From positions 34,187,963-34,251,962 of the forward strand of contig OX638133.1 of NCBI GenBank assembly GCA_951804985.1: DNA of 64,000 nucleotides, given 5' to 3'. The notes under the pieces were generated by a model that was given only the letters and a program-made list of their open reading frames with translations, was not told the origin of the DNA and did no database searches. Origin of the DNA: Dryomyza anilis (Eukaryota > Arthropoda > Insecta > Diptera > Dryomyzidae). Positions 22,762 through 34,260 of this stretch are shown one piece after another (position 1 is the first letter of the stretch; every line of letters begins with the position of its first letter). A program made the translations under genes and the position numbers.

Positions 22762-23500
22762 ATATCGTCACCGTTATGCCAAATGGGCGAATGTGCATTT
22801 TAAAAAATATGGGGAAATCAAATTTTGAAATGCTTTAAAAATTAGTAATAATTATTTGTTTCAATTTTTTTTTATTTTTTTATTTTAATTTACTCTTTTT
22901 TAGTAATTTTTTGTTTTTGGTTTTTTGATTTATTCATTAAATGATCAAAATTCAAAAAAATATTTCAAAATAATGATGCCAATCGCTAGGTGCTTCAAAA
23001 ACAAACAAATGATAGATTTACACCACTATTTTACCTTGCACCAAAAAAGAATATTAGTAAAAAAACGGAAAACTCGATAAATTTAAAGTCATGTCATGCC
23101 AAAAGGGCGAATCCGTTCGTTTTTTTGAGATAACTCTTTATTGGTGCAAGATAAAATAGTGATGTAGAGGCAATAACTGTTTGCTTTCAAAGCACCTATC
23201 GATTGGCATCATTATTTAAAAATAATTTGTCAAACATTTTTCTTGCAAATGAAAAATATTCAAAAAATTATTTTTAAATAACGATGCCAATCGATAGGTA
23301 CTTTAAAAACAAATAACTAATGTCATTACACCACTATTTTCTCCTATACCTATAAAAATGTGTGTCAAAAAAATGAAAAGATTCGCCCTTTTGGCATGAC
23401 AAGATTTTCAATTTTTCGTATTTGCCCTTTTGGTTTTGTATTTTCTTACTAGAAATATCCAACAAAACCACACAAGATTATGAAAATATTTAATATTTTC
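22762..23500. mobile_element. Foldback-type element (GGGCGAATG family), right end lost
   Basis: The left terminus ATCGTCACCGTTATGCC..GGGCGAATGTGCA matches the two fuller copies at 54628-55328 and 60004-61155. Inside are facing modules GCACCTATCGATTGGCATC and the inverse GATGCCAATCGATAGGTAC, plus several CCAAAAGGGCGAATC boxes in both orientations. The right TIR is missing or unrecognisable. Confidence 0.7.
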
Positions 23501-24310
23501 TTTTATTCCATTTTTAATTTTAAAGCATTTAATGGACAAATTTTAAAATATATATTAAAATGTTTGGATTTTAACTATTTTTATTATTAACACTATCAAT
23601 TTAAAATCATTTAGTGCACAAACTCAATACATGATAAAAAGATATTTCTCATTTTGATTGAACGAAAAACAATTCAAATTTATATTGCGAATTGTGATAT
23701 ACTTCGTACTACGGTACTCCGCACACAATGTCTCTAAAAATTGCTATAACTCTGTATATAACTCGAACAACCCATAAATGCTATGCGCGAGTTTATTAAA
23801 ACTTTCTAGCATAATGAGTGCTGACGATGTGGCATGATGTTGGTCATGTTCAGGCTGTTGACTAACTATAGACTCTAAGCGCGATGCTGATTTTAATTTA
23901 TGGACAAAATTGAGTGCAACAGCACAAGCAGCACCAGCAACACTCAAATATTAACACAAACTGAAAATATGGCAACAATTTTAAAACAAACCAAAAAATA
24001 TGGCAACACTGTGCATCGTATGAAAGCAATTCAAAATGTTGTTGCAACTTTGTAAAATGCCACATTGTATGACATTAATAGACACAGACAGACCATAAAA
24101 ATATCGACATAATTTTACGAAAATTACAAGAAAAACACTTAAACATATTTTGTATACTTTAGTTTTGTTGTCGCCAAAATTCCACATTCGACTAACTTAC
24201 GATGTATTGTTATATATATCTCGATTTGTCAAAACTATTGTAATTAATCATGAACTAAAAGAAAAATGCCTACTTAAGCTGATGACCAACAACTAGTTTG
24301 GATTAGGGGT
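23501..24310. other. Unassigned sequence
   Basis: A GC-richer patch at 23740-23950 contains a 67-codon minus-strand frame with no known motif. Otherwise AT-rich with nothing recognised. Confidence 0.35.
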
Positions 24311-25110
24311 GAATGGGACCTACCATTTTCCCATTATTTATGCATGAAACCACAATCGAGCAGCCACTTTTCTCGAAAATAACAAAATACTTCTATCAGT
24401 TTTACCGATTTGCACATCAATTTAAAACGACGATTCAAACTTTAGCTTCCTTTTGCCGACGACTGTTTGCCGGCCACCACCCTCATGTGGGTTTCCCGCC
24501 CTAAACAGTATCGATGATGTACTGTCCGGAGCATCCATTCAACCGCTGCTGGTCAACCGTAACAGATTTTACTTTGCGGTCTACAGTATGAAAACTGTTC
24601 CACACCAACCAACAACTTTATGCCAAGAAGCAATCAAAGCAACAAAAACAGCGCCAAAACAATACGAAAAAAAAGATAAAACTTTACAACTTGATTTTGA
24701 GCACTTACCGAATATATATAGTATGAATCCAGGCAAACTTCTTAAAAACTTCATGATAAATAATCAATTTTTGATTTTCAGCAGATAAGTTTTTGAGTAG
24801 CGACGAAACTATCGGGACGACCTCTTCGAACACCAAATAATTCTCGCTTCATTAAATCTAACCCTCAATAATCCCGACAAGACGTTATCGAAGATGTTGA
24901 ACGCTGTTGAACGACAAGGACGACACGTCATCGACTACAATCTGCTGCAAAACTGCATGAAATGAAGCTTGACCGTTGACCATGCTGGTCATCATCCATC
25001 CGCCCTCTGAACCATCCAGCTCGTATCCTGCTTGTATGAAAAAAGTTAGTTGCCTCTTGTTGAAGTGAAATAGTTTCTTGGCAAGCATTTAATGTAAATA
25101 TAAATCACAA
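24311..25110. other. GC-richer unique block with weak open frames
   Basis: A plus-strand frame of 111 codons (24453-24788) ends just after an AG that follows a pyrimidine-rich run. A minus-strand frame of 67 codons (25088-24885) reads a more protein-like GYELDGSEGGWMMTSMVNG, preceded by CATACAAG. Neither resembles a family I know. This is the best place in the window to look for a small host exon or non-coding RNA, but evidence is weak. Confidence 0.3.
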
Positions 25111-27174
25111 TAAACCGTGCGGAAAAATTGAAATAAATTTTTCTCTCACTCTACAACGTTTATAGAGCAAAATTGGTTAAGCATATTTTAAGGTAACCCT
25201 TGAGGTTGAGGTTATCGTTTTTTATTAGAATTACCCAAGAACTTGTAGCTTTTTTGTGTGTGCGGACCTTGTTTACATCCTTGCATCGTTACTGCCAGCA
25301 CTGTATGATGAATATTTGGTTTTTTCTTTTTCTTTGGTCATCTTCTGATCCTTGATTCTCTGTTTTTATGCTTTCGCTTAGAGGTTCTTGTAGTGTTTCT
25401 CTTACCCTTTAGTAGGTTATGGATGGAGTGATGAGTAATAATCATAAGAATATTGATGGGGATGCTGACAAGAAAGTTCAAAAATGTCACAACAGTATGG
25501 TGCGCATTTGTGTGTGTTATGGAAACACTGAATTAATGATAATAAATACCCATTTTATAAGGTTAAGGGTAGATATAGATAACCTCATAATTAAGGCCAG
25601 ATACTATGGTTGAAATAGCGATTATAGGCTAGTGCAAATTTCAGAAAACTAGGTGGTGCTAGGATTAGTTTGACTTTATTGAGAAAAAAACCTAAATTTT
25701 TTACCATGCCGACATTTTACATCACTGTAGTAATTAGGGCTCGGGACCGAACATCAATAGATTCTATTCTCTGCGGTTCCAGTTCGGGTTCCATAAAAAA
25801 TGTAAAAAAGCATCTGGTAAATTATTTTATTTTTCTGTTTTCCATCTAAATAAATACAAAATAGGTTCTGGTTGGTTTTTAAATAAATTTGATTTTATTT
25901 AACTTAATATTACTACATCATGTATTCAAAACTCGTTCTCTACATATTACATAAACTGTATTATTGTTTTCTTTTTTGCCTTTATTTTAATTATTTCAAA
26001 TTTGTGTGAACACACCACGAACATATTACGAAAGGTCGTTCGTCGTGTTGGTATACACGAATTCGTTGACTACATATTGCAGAAACAGTTTTTTACACAT
26101 ACGATGCACAGTGTGCGGAAACGCTCTTAAATCGGGTGAAATTCAGTATTTTCAGAACCATTCAACCGATTTAAAAAAATTAAAAAGTGTTAAGAGAAAT
26201 GTGTACAGATAAAACTTGAGAGAACTTAAGTTTTGAAATTAGAGTTTGTATCTTTAATGGTTATGGAGATAAAAATCAGTAAAGTTGAAATTTTTTTTTT
26301 CATAAAAAATCTTTCAAAAATTGTAAAAAATCCAAAAGTTATCCAAATTTTAAAATTCTTTTGTTTATGAAAAGCTTACATTGAGATCTAAAGAAAGTGT
26401 GCTTACATTAGAAAATATCTTGATAAGTTTTAAAGATATAGACTGGAACATGATTTTTTTTATTTAATTTTTAAAAGCTTTACTTTACATATTTATTCAT
26501 AGATTGTACATTTTATCATAAAATCAAAATATTTGTATGGCAGTTTATAAACAATTAACTCAAAAATCATAAACTGAAAACCGTAATATTTTCCGTAATA
26601 TTTTTTTTCCTTCAGTAACATATACTATTGTTATATTTTTTTTAAAAGATAATATTACTGAGAATCTTTTAAATGATAAAACTTATACAAAATATATTTA
26701 ACCAATCTGGCAACTCTGGTCAAAGTTCAAGTTTTTTTATTTTATTTTTTTTACTTAACCCCTGGAGAAAATTTTTCAAAGTCCAACGTCAAATTGAAAG
26801 TAAACAGTTTTAAGGACGAATTATTTCTACGTATTGTAGACCCTTACTTATTTTTGCCCGGCGAAGTATGTGTGCAGGGAAGCATTTTTTCCAAAAATAC
26901 TCATTTTTTAATGGGCCTTAGATTAAAACCGTTATATCTCACTTCATAATATACATATATATATATTAATAAAAATGTTTTAATAAAGCATAAGTACATA
27001 AAACTATTGTATATTAGGTAAAAATTTCATGATGATAAGATCAATACCTTTTTAGATATATTCAATCATATTTTATGTTTTTTTTTTAAATTTTTATTTT
27101 TTATTTTTCATCTCTTTCAAAAAAAAATGTTTTTTATAAGTTCGAAGTATGTAAAGAGTATTTAATCGGCAAAA
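25111..27174. other. AT-rich sequence; one possible hAT-like end
   Basis: Near 25738-25800 the sequence AGGGCTCGGGACCGAAC followed by GGTTCCAGTTCGGGTTCC resembles a hAT subterminal region, but I could not find a partner end. The rest is AT-rich with no credible gene. Confidence 0.35.
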
Positions 27175-27360
27175 GTTTCATGTTGATAGGGTTAACTATT
27201 ATTTAGATAAGTTTAATTAATTTTGCTTAATTTCCCATACAAAATACTAAACTGGATTTTGTTGAAGACAATTTTGTATTTCGTATGGGAAATTATGCAA
27301 AACTAACATTGAATTTGATTAAACATATCTAAATAATAATTAACCCTATCATCATGAAAC
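27175..27360. repeat. Imperfect foldback (hairpin) repeat
   Basis: The left arm 27175-27247 (GTTTCATGTTGATAGGG.. to ..CCCATACAAAATAC) is the inverse of 27276-27360, with a few mismatches and one insertion of about 11 bases. The loop is about 28 bases. It looks like a small MITE; a related single arm lies near 27020-27060. Confidence 0.75.
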
Positions 27361-28324
27361 GAGAACTAGTGATGCCAACTAATTGAACCAACTCGTTGTA
27401 CCAACTGATTTTTTTTAAGGTTTCATATACGGAAGAATTGTACTGAGTATTAGGATATCTGTATTAAAAATACATGCTTTTATTCGTGGCAAAATTAAAA
27501 ATGTACTTTTCTTCATACAGAAAATATAAATAAATGTATAAATGTGTTTCTATTCTTGGGAAACATAAATTTATGCTTCTGTTGGAGAATATGAGAATAA
27601 AACTATATTCGTAGCTAAAATAAGTATACGCTTCTTTTTGTTGATATAATAATAATGTTTTAATAGAAGATTTTTTTAATGTGTCATTTTCGTAAGCTAA
27701 TTTAAAAGTGTATGTTTTTGAAGATGCGTTCGTATGATTCATACGAAGTATCTTAAAAAAATGTGTCAAGTTTCTTATCTTTTCTTTTACATAGATAAAA
27801 TGATACTACTAAAAAAAATGGTCCAATGCAAAACAAATTAGAAAGTTGTATTTAATAACTGTAAATAGTTTTCAGTGAATACTAAATTAGATATAAATAT
27901 CAACTGTCAGAACATTAACTGGCAAACAAAATTTGCAGTGAGTTGCCTGAAAAGGTCACTGTGATAATAAGCTCAACATGAGAATATTTTGTGACATTTT
28001 TGTAAAGTGTCAGAAGACTTGACAACCAAAAACAAAAACCTTACAGAAAACACAAATGACAACAAGAAGCACGCAATAAGGAGCATAACATCAGACCAAA
28101 TTCTGTTAAAATGCAAGTGGCAACGAAAATATCAGTCATAACAGTTATAACGACGACCGCAACAGCAACTGTAAATGTCCGAAAATATGACTAAGAGTGC
28201 TAGATAGAGAAAGTACTACACGGTAAAAATTTAAAGATATTTTTAAAATTATTTATAACTTGTATTGCTTTAACTTAACCAACAATAATAAAATTATCTA
28301 TGTTTATACGGAGATATTGTAAAC
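27361..28324. other. AT-rich sequence without recognised feature
   Basis: A 101-codon minus-strand frame (27769-27464) is lysine- and phenylalanine-rich, as expected by chance in AT-rich DNA. No repeat recognised. Confidence 0.4.
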
Positions 28325-28620
28325 AAAGAAAAGAATGATTTAAATTATGAAAAAGTAATGTAGCTTCTTTTTTAAAAAATTAATTACGAATAACTTGTTT
28401 TCTGTGATAAGCTGTTGTTAAGTCCCAGCACAGATTTAAACCTGTGCTACGGATCGCATTCCAACGCACTAACCACTCTAAAATATTCGGAATACGTCTA
28501 TGAAAATTATTAAATTCATGAATTCTGTGAAATTAATAATAGGTAGTGGACTCTAATAATATTCATAAAATAAATGCACAAAATAATAATATTGAATAAC
28601 AGGTTTTCCGTGAAAAATGT
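28325..28620. repeat. Dispersed repeat, copy 1 of a local pair
   Basis: Matches 30090-30390 in the same orientation: GAATGATTTAAATTATG, TAATGTAGCT, a tRNA-like stretch (CGCACTAACCACTCTAAAAT), CGGAATACGT, AAATTCATGAATTCTGTGAAATT, ATTCATAAAATAAATGCACA. The tRNA-like part suggests an old SINE-related unit. Confidence 0.65.
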
Positions 28621-28730
28621 GCCATTCTGTTCTGAGCTCCAGGGTTTACACTCTTCGATAAGGCAAATGAAGTCGATTTCAAAATTAAATTGAGTACAGA
28701 AAGTCGTTTTTTAAACACTTCTTATATATT

Positions 28731-28905
28731 AGCATCAGTGTCTCAGACGGTTAGTACGCGGACTACACGCGGAAATCTGTCTGGTTCAAATCACCGCGAT
28801 TGTGACATTAACAAATTTGAGTGTTTTTCTATACGTCTTGGCATACAATGATAAACCTCCGAGAGTTAAAATACCGCCCATGAAAAATCTCTCACCAGTA
28901 TAACC
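28731..28905 (+). mobile_element. Diverged tRNA-derived SINE fragment
   Basis: A tRNA-like head (GTGTCTCAGACGGTTAGTACGCG, B box TGGTTCAAATC) is followed by SINE body traces (CTATACGTC, AAACCTCCGAGAGTTAAAAT, CCCATGAAAAATCTCTCACC). Strongly diverged, no tail. Confidence 0.55.
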
Positions 28906-30089
28906 TTTCACTTTCAGTGTAGGCTATAAAAACGATGTGCTAACGGAGTACCAAAGTCTTACCGAAGGAAAGCTTCTAAAAAATGCACTAATTCTACTAC
29001 GATCTATGTAGCAGCCTGTTGAGAAGTCATGGCCAGAAACAGGATATCGGCTAAAAGATTGTAAGACAAATAATAAAATGGCTGCCTGCCAGACCACGAG
29101 ACCGCAAAAGCAACAGTAACAGAGAGAGAAACGAAAGCAGCGACGTCACAAAATATGCAACCAAACTGACAGCGAAAATTCCCAGCTGACAACAACAGTA
29201 GCACTTTTCATGTGGCTCTCGCTTTGGCCAATCGACCAACCTTACACCCAACCGACTGACTGACTGACTATCTGACTCTATATCGTTCACTGGTTGTTGT
29301 AGCAAAAATGTGCATTTTAAAAATGTTGGAGACATGTTCGCCCCCTGGAAGCAATTAGCACTTTGGTTACAAAAATGTCAACGCACAACAACAACTGGTT
29401 TTGATGGCGCGGACTTAGTCACCCAGTTGCTAAGGTTCAAATCCCGTGGAGTTTTGAGAAATCTCTTTAAAATCTTTGAATTATTTTTATATAATAAAAC
29501 ATGCATTGATTTACAGTTTCACATTAAAGAAAATAAACTATACACAGAAAATCCTATGAAATTAAAAAAGAAAACGTTGGTTTTAACAACAAACTTCATA
29601 GGATTACAAAGAAAATTCTTTAAATTTGTTGATGAAACTGTCATGTTCGGGTGCCACTTAAAATATTAGCATGTACATACAACAAATTGTTCTAGATGTT
29701 TCTAAATTGGTTTTAGTATTGACTATAAGTAACGACCTAACAGCTGAGGGAAAGGAACAAGTACCCAAACGGTAAGTTTCTAAACCATTTCAAACTGTAA
29801 ACAATATTTTCTTCAATGTATTGTGTATAAACTTCCAATTAGTTGATTTATAAAATACCCAGCATGCCATTCGTTTCGATATTGTTCAACATATATCGGA
29901 CACATTCCCAGTAGATATCAATGAGCTCTGTCAGAGTTTTCCGATACGAGAAATTAATTATAACAATCTCGAAAAATATTGCAATATCGATGTGGTAAAT
30001 TTGTTTATGTATCGTATATTGTCAAGGAATTTGAATGTACCAGAAATTTTAAAATTTAAATTCGACTAAACAACGAGGTAGAACTTTTA
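28906..30089. other. Unassigned sequence
   Basis: A GC-richer stretch at 29000-29450 has overlapping short frames on both strands. A B-box-like GGTTCAAATCCC occurs at about 29433-29444 without a convincing A box. A 119-codon plus frame (29310-29669) has no recognisable motif. Confidence 0.35.
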
Positions 30090-30390
30090 TTGTAGACAAA
30101 AGGGAAGAATGATTAGAATTATGACAAAATAATGTAGCTGCTCTTTACAAATATTAAGATGCTGCTAAGTCCCATCACAAATTTTAACCAGTGCTACGGA
30201 ATCTTTCGTCTCGCATTCGAACGCACTAACCACTCTAAAATAATCGGAATACGTGTATAAACATTTAAAAATCGTATTCCTGAATTAATAAATTCATGAA
30301 TTCTGTGAAATTATTAATTGGATGTGAAATCTAACAACATTCATAAAATAAATGCACAAATTCGTAATATTGAATAATAGTTTTTCGAGA
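30090..30390. repeat. Dispersed repeat, copy 2 of a local pair
   Basis: Second copy of the unit at 28325-28620, about 1.77 kb downstream in direct orientation, with moderate divergence and small indels. Confidence 0.65.
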
Positions 30391-30539
30391 CATATGAAGA
30401 CCAATTATAAATAATTTTTAAATTATGAAATAATGTAAGTCTTGACGTGGTTATATATGAATTATTTCAGATTACTGATTCTTTCTGAAATTATGTTACT
30501 ATTACTCGTTTTTCTATTTCAATTTAGACGCTGTGGTAA

Positions 30540-30835
30540 TTAAGGATTCATTCTTCAGTAATGTAGAAATAAAACCACCCCACCTTACTACTGCGTACAA
30601 AGTAATGTACAAATGCAACCACTGCATATTGTACTGCGTACAAAGTAATGTACCAATGGGACCCCTTCTCATTACTACACCGTAAAACGTTATAAACTTA
30701 TGACAGTACCCTTCATTGTTACTCCATACAAATGTAAGCTCTCCTCATTATTACTGCATACAAAGTAATGTATAAAATGATCCCTCGTCATTACGAATGC
30801 GATAAAAGTAATTCATGAATAAAAACAGTACTTAT
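30540..30835. repeat. Degenerate tandem repeat with CATTACT..AGTAATG hairpins
   Basis: Units of roughly 50-60 bases repeat TTACTACTGCGTACAAAGTAATGT with spacers such as GGGACCCCTTCTCA. Each unit can fold on itself through ATTACT and AGTAAT. At least four recognisable units. Confidence 0.6.
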
Positions 30836-32109
30836 GAAAGTTCGATTATAGTGTAATGATGTATGGAATCACACTATATTACGCTATATATCAGGAAACT
30901 TCAGATACCTGTTTTCTTTGGGTGCAGTGTGTAATGGGTGCTAATCATCATTAAAAGTGAAAAGAATTTATAATAGAGATGCTGACGCATTACGATTCGA
31001 TTACAAGTGGACAATAATCGGCTAAGTAATCTTGATTTTTCCTATTGGGTAATTTGGCCAAAGATTTGGATTTCACAAAAAATTATACTTCTTGGTTAAC
31101 TTAAGTATTGACGCTATTTTAAAATTTGCTCATTATCTAAAATATTTTATTTTTCATAAATTCTGTGACTGATTTTCGAGAAGGCCTTTTTAAACCGCAA
31201 GATGTCAAAAACCGAAAGCCAACAACTGAAAAGGTCCAAGTCAAGAAGAATGAAAACCACAACAAAAACAATGGAAGACAGTAGTGGTCAGAGTTAAAAT
31301 TGTAACAAAATATGACGGTAAAGTGCCACAGCGCAAAAACGCAGAGTTGATGTTAATGAAATACAAAATATCACAAAATGCAACACTGTGTGTCGTGTGT
31401 CAGAGATCTGACAGGTGCTGTAGGTAGGGTGGGCTGCAAAGTATAAATGAAATGTTAACTATTAATTTAGAGTAAACAGATGCCTGCATTTTCTTAATTA
31501 GTACAGTTGATGAGTGCAGCGAAAATATGTCACACAAAAAGTGCAACATTTTGTCATTCAGCTGCAGTGAGGAGAGTTGCAGTAGTTTGAGCTGGAAACA
31601 TTTAATTAATTTATGTTCTATACGATATTTAGAGGTGTGCTGCTGTGCTCGCGCGCATAATGGAGACAATGCGATAAGATGGTATTTTACATTGTTTGCT
31701 TATAATTAGCTGTTAGTTGATTTGATATTATTTGAAATGCGATATTGTTGTACAAAATCAAAGCATAACAACGACAAATATCAAATTTGAAATAGTAATT
31801 AGTGCACGCCTAGCACTGCCATAGCATTAATACAAGTATAGGTTGTAGGAATTAGTTGGAATTACAAAAACATAACTCACGGTTAAAGAAAATTCTACAG
31901 AACAATATAATTATTTTATACTTACTCACACGCATAAATAACACACACATGCAACCGAAAATTCAACGAATTTTTCTGTGTCATTTGCATGTCCGGCGAA
32001 CGGACGCGCCAACTTGTTTATATTTACAGAGCATATTTGTTAACAGACACTGAAAAAAGTTTCAAAAAATTGTATTTTTAACATCACTAAACTCAAAATA
32101 AAATCTGCT
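30836..32109. other. AT-rich sequence without recognised feature
   Basis: No gene or repeat that I can support. Short frames near 31400-31700 on both strands overlap each other and look like chance. Confidence 0.4.
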
Positions 32110-32570
32110 TAAAATACATTAAATCGCTCGTGTCTTTTACGAAAAAATTCATGAAATTTATCCACGTAAAATATACGAAATAATATTCGTATATTTATGA
32201 TAAAATTACGAATATTAATGGTTTCTTTTAGGAAACTTTTAGTAGGTTTTTATCTACCAAAGCCATTCACATAATACGAAAGATACGTAATTTATAGAAT
32301 ATTTGTATACTCTTTTAAGAATATATTCGTACATTTTACGAAAGTATTCGTACTTTTGACGATAGCATTCGTACATTTTATGAAACATATAAAACATTTA
32401 ATGAATCTTTCGTAAAATAAAAAAACTGACGATGAAAATTTTACTAATTAGTCCTTTCGTAAAAATCTACATATAACCTCAAAGTTTACGAAAGTTTCGT
32501 AATTTTAACGAAATATTCGTAAATTTGTTGTTGTTTTAATTTTACGAATATTAATTCGTAATATATCCCA
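32110..32570. repeat. TACGAA/TTCGTA-rich stretch
   Basis: Very many copies of TTCGTA and its inverse TACGAA in both orientations, often paired as in AATATTCGTAAATTT and TTTACGAATATT. The inverted arrangement can fold into many small hairpins. Borders are not sharp; no TIR or target duplication found. Confidence 0.55.
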
Positions 32571-32575
32571 AGTAG

Positions 32576-32985
32576 GAATAAACGACCGACACAAGCCTGA
32601 CACAGGCTTGTCAATGTTACTCAGGCCTGTGCCAACGTTGTTATCCAAGCTCGTTCCAAGACTGTGTCAAGACTAGAATGATAACTATGTTACAAGCCTG
32701 TATCCCAGGCTTATATTCAGGCTCGTTGACAAATTTTGTGCCAGACTTAATTCTCAGTCTTGTGCCATCACTGTGTCTTAGGCTTGTGCCAAGACTGTGT
32801 CAAGGCTGGAATGATAACTATGTTACAAGCCTGTAATTCAGGATTATACCAAGGCTTGTGTCTCAGGCTGGGACCAAGGCTTGATCACCAGGCTTATACC
32901 AAGGCCGGAACTAACGACCGGTACAAGACTGACACAAGACTGACACAAGACTGACACAAGACTGACACAAGACTATGCCCCAGAC
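32576..32985. repeat. CAAGCCTG/CAGGCTTG repeat cluster, left block
   Basis: Contains two copies of a unit about 133 bp apart (CCAAGACTGTGTCAA.. then GAATGATAACTATG, near 32657 and 32790), inverted CAAGCCTGACACAGGCTTG pairs, and about five copies of the 11-mer ACAAGACTGAC at 32923-32977. A 64-codon frame across it is repeat-derived. Confidence 0.75.
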
Positions 32986-33425
32986 GTGCGACAATCCTTG
33001 TAATACATCTGAAGATTCAGGCTATTGGGCATAATTTGCCATGGGCATTGCAGTCATTATTCATGTAATTACATTTGAGAGTTGAGTCTGTAGATAAATA
33101 AATATGTAAGAGGTTAACAACCAATTTAACATTAATACTTAAGTTAATTTGCGGACTCATTGTTCAGACGACTCCAAAGAGTTGAGTTTATCGAATATAT
33201 TTTTTGACGTTTTAAAAATCGTCAAAAAAAATTTTTTTTTCATCAGATAAGTGTTTTTTAACATGGAAACAACACCAAAATGTCACCATAGTAAACTTTA
33301 ATTTACTAAAGTCAAAGTCGGTACGCACGCATTACTAGGCATGGGACGAAAAGTTGTCGAGCCGGAATTCTTACTTTCCTTCAGCATATGCGGTTTGGAT
33401 AATTTGACAATTTGTATATGGGGAT
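32986..33425. other. Spacer within the repeat cluster
   Basis: AT-rich, apparently unique sequence separating the two CAGGCTTG blocks. No gene recognised. Confidence 0.45.
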
Positions 33426-34260
33426 CAATATTGTGCCAGCCTTGTGTCAATATTGGTTTACCAAGACCTGTGTGGAGTCCGAGAATGAAAATTGTGCCAG
33501 GCTTGTGTCCAACATAAACTAACAAGGCCTGTTTGAAATCTGTGAATGCCAAATGAGTGCCTAGCTTGGTATATCAAGGCCTGTGTGGAGTATGTGAGTC
33601 ACGATTGTGCCTTGTGTCTAACCTAAACTAACAAGGCCAGTGTAAAGCCTGGGAAAGACGATTGTCGCAGGCTTGTGTCTTATCTAAACTAATGAGGCTT
33701 GTTTGAAATCTGGAAATGACAAATGCGCCAGGCTTGTGTCTACCTTGATATATCAAGTCTGTGTGGAGTCTGTGACTAACGATTGTGCTAGCATTGTGTC
33801 TAACCTAAACTAACAAGGCTTGTTTGAAATCTGTGAATGACAAATGTGCAAGTCATGTGCCTACCTTGGTATATCAAGGCCTGCTGGAGTCTGTGAGTGA
33901 CGATTGTGTCAGGCTTGTGCCAGGCTTGTGTCTAATCTAAACTAACGAGGCTTGTTTGAAATCTGGGAATGACGAATGTGCCAGGCTTGTGTCTAGCTTG
34001 ATATATCAAGGCTTGTGTGGATTCTGTGAGCGACGATTGTGCCAGGCTGGTGTCGAACCTAAACTAACAAGGCCTGTGTAAAGCCTGGGAGTAGCATTGT
34101 GTCTAATGTAATCTAACGAGGCTTGTTTGTGTCTCGCTAGGTATATCAAGGCCTGTGTGGAGTCTGTGAGTGACGATTGTTCCAGGCTTGTGTCACGCCC
34201 GATATACCAAGCCTTGGTATTCAAGTCTGTAACAAGCCTTGCACTTTTGTTGCAGCCTGG
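33426..34260. repeat. Composite minisatellite with alternating ~60-bp submonomers
   Basis: About 13 units each begin near TTGTGCCAGGCTTGTGTC. Type A continues AACCTAAACTAACAAGGC..TTTGAAATCTGTGAATGACAAA. Type B continues ACCTTGATATATCAAGGC..TGTGTGGAGTCTGTGAGTGACGA. A variant A ends GTGTAAAGCCTGGGA. Approximate starts are 33430 B, 33492 A, 33555 B, 33605 A', 33662 A, 33724 B, 33783 A, 33845 B, 33904 A, 33977 B, 34037 A', 34096 A/B hybrid, 34178 B. The frames of 84 and 72 codons overlapping it are repeat artefacts. Confidence 0.85.

Noticed and set aside
29390..29450. Additional SINE head
   Set aside because: A B-box-like GGTTCAAATCCC is present, but no convincing A box or SINE body follows.
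32760..34224. Frames of 64-84 codons in the CAGGCTTG arrays
   Set aside because: Open only because the tandem units lack stops; not conserved between units.
33426..34260. CRISPR-like array
   Set aside because: Units are contiguous diverged repeats of two types, not identical repeats separated by unique spacers, and the DNA is eukaryotic.
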